Shown piece after piece: positions 47,836 to 48,562 of a DNA stretch of 48,562 bases (position 1 is the first letter of the stretch; each line of letters begins with the position of its first letter). The notes beneath the pieces were generated by a model. That model was not told the DNA's origin. It saw nothing but the letters and a program-made list of their open reading frames with translations, and ran no database searches. The translations under genes were made by a program, and so were the position numbers. Source of the DNA: Blakeslea trispora (lineage: Eukaryota > Mucoromycota > Mucoromycetes > Mucorales > Choanephoraceae); contig JAIWNE010000167.1 in NCBI GenBank assembly GCA_025331445.1, positions 1 through 48,562 of the forward strand. The letters are read 5' to 3'.

Positions 47836-48320
47836 CTTTTTAACTGCAGAATACAATAGTCGCTGTAAATGATGTGTATTTATCTTTGTTTCTTTTCTTG
47901 TTAGACAAAAAAAGGGGGTTTTAGTCTTTCTGATGATTAAACAAAGAACCAAGGTGTATAAAACAAGGCCCGGAATAGTTCATGCCAATAATAAACAAAC
48001 AATCAATATATCAGACAATAAGGACAACTGATCAGTGATGTGGTCAATTCAATTTAAAGGTGAATAATGAAATACACTCTTTTTTTTTGTCAATATTGTT
48101 ATAATGAATATAGATTACATTTAAAGGTAACAAGGCTATTCATTAGACTGCTAATGATTGCTTAGGTCAATAAGTCAAGCACGTTGTACTATTTGTGCTT
48201 AAAAAGAAAGAACGATTCTGCTCGGGAAAGAGAGCATGTGCTTTATTGTAAATGTTGATACGCACCTGTACTGATCAAAACAAATAGACTTCTTTTTAAG
48301 CAATACTTTGTCTTCTTACA
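47155..48320. other. Intergenic DNA, no gene seen
   Basis: AT-rich; contains the CT microsatellite at 47785-47830. No frame is supported. Confidence 0.5.
47785..47830. repeat. CT microsatellite
   Basis: About 23 CT units. Confidence 0.95.
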
Positions 48321-48321
48321 G

Positions 48322-48406
48322 ATGGGGTCATCCATTCAAAAAAGCTGAAAAGATATCTGAGAAGCAGAAAGACTATGCATATACTTTAGACTTCTTATTA
48401 TGGGAG
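48322..48406 (+). CDS. Possible internal exon of an unknown gene
   Basis: An 85-bp stretch lies between a good acceptor (TCTTCTTACAG) and a good donor (GAG|GTAAGT). One frame is open throughout and looks coding: WGHPFKKAEKISEKQKD, then YAYTLDFLLWE. No flanking exon was identified before the window ends, and I do not recognise the protein. Confidence 0.3.
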
Positions 48407-48562
48407 GTAAGTGATGCTTAATTTGTTAAAATGAGGGACAACCCTACCCTTAAAACCCCCCTCCCAGGCTTGTTTAATATTAAAATGAGTAGGAAAGCTG
48501 AGGAGAAAATAAAAGATAGTTTTCTATTGCTATTGTGTGTAAAACATCATGTTTCTTTTTGT

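Overview
The window looks like nuclear DNA from an early-diverging fungus, most likely Mucorales (Mucoromycota). It is AT-rich and full of microsatellites. Its conserved eukaryotic genes are cut by many introns of about 50-65 nt with GT..AG borders, and several genes have a TATA box 55-190 nt before the ATG. The order-level placement is inferred from gene style and transposon content, not from a marker gene.

Layout. (1) 1-10175 is a giant inverted repeat: arms of about 3.2 kb (1-3165 and 6907-10175) around a 3.7 kb spacer that holds a wrecked IS630/Tc1-type transposase. (2) 10176-22500 is gene-poor: a probable Ty3/gypsy pol relic just outside the right arm, one small proline-rich membrane-protein gene, a decanucleotide minisatellite, a dispersed repeat and decayed coding scraps. 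(3) 22585-27243 is delimited by inverted repeats of about 218 bp that start CAGTG and sit next to TA, as in Tc1/mariner elements. It holds a broken DD34E transposase and a broken gene of a family I know only as an expanded Mucoromycota family of unknown function. (4) 27960-35660 is a compact core-gene island with intact frames: a SAAL1-like gene (+), then on the minus strand a 101-aa unknown gene, PARN deadenylase, UBR7-type E3 ligase (with a GC-AG intron) and a zinc-finger/membrane protein. (5) 36649-40895 is a full MULE transposon with 140-bp terminal repeats and an 8-bp target duplication. Its nine-exon gene encodes a zinc-binding N-terminus, DDE transposase, SWIM finger and an OTU-type cysteine protease domain, with a one-base slip at an A9 tract between transposase and OTU. 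(6) 42265-47151 is a CACTA-type element (ends CACTACGGG/CACAACGGG, target duplication GTA) with a Tnp2-like transposase and a second AT-hook gene, both interrupted only by single-base indels. (7) 47155-48562 is intergenic DNA with one possible exon at the end.

Altogether three different DNA-transposon superfamilies flank a block of housekeeping genes. Exon joins for SAAL1, PARN, UBR7, the membrane protein, the MULE gene and the CACTA accessory gene were worked out by hand; every join keeps frame except where a break is noted.
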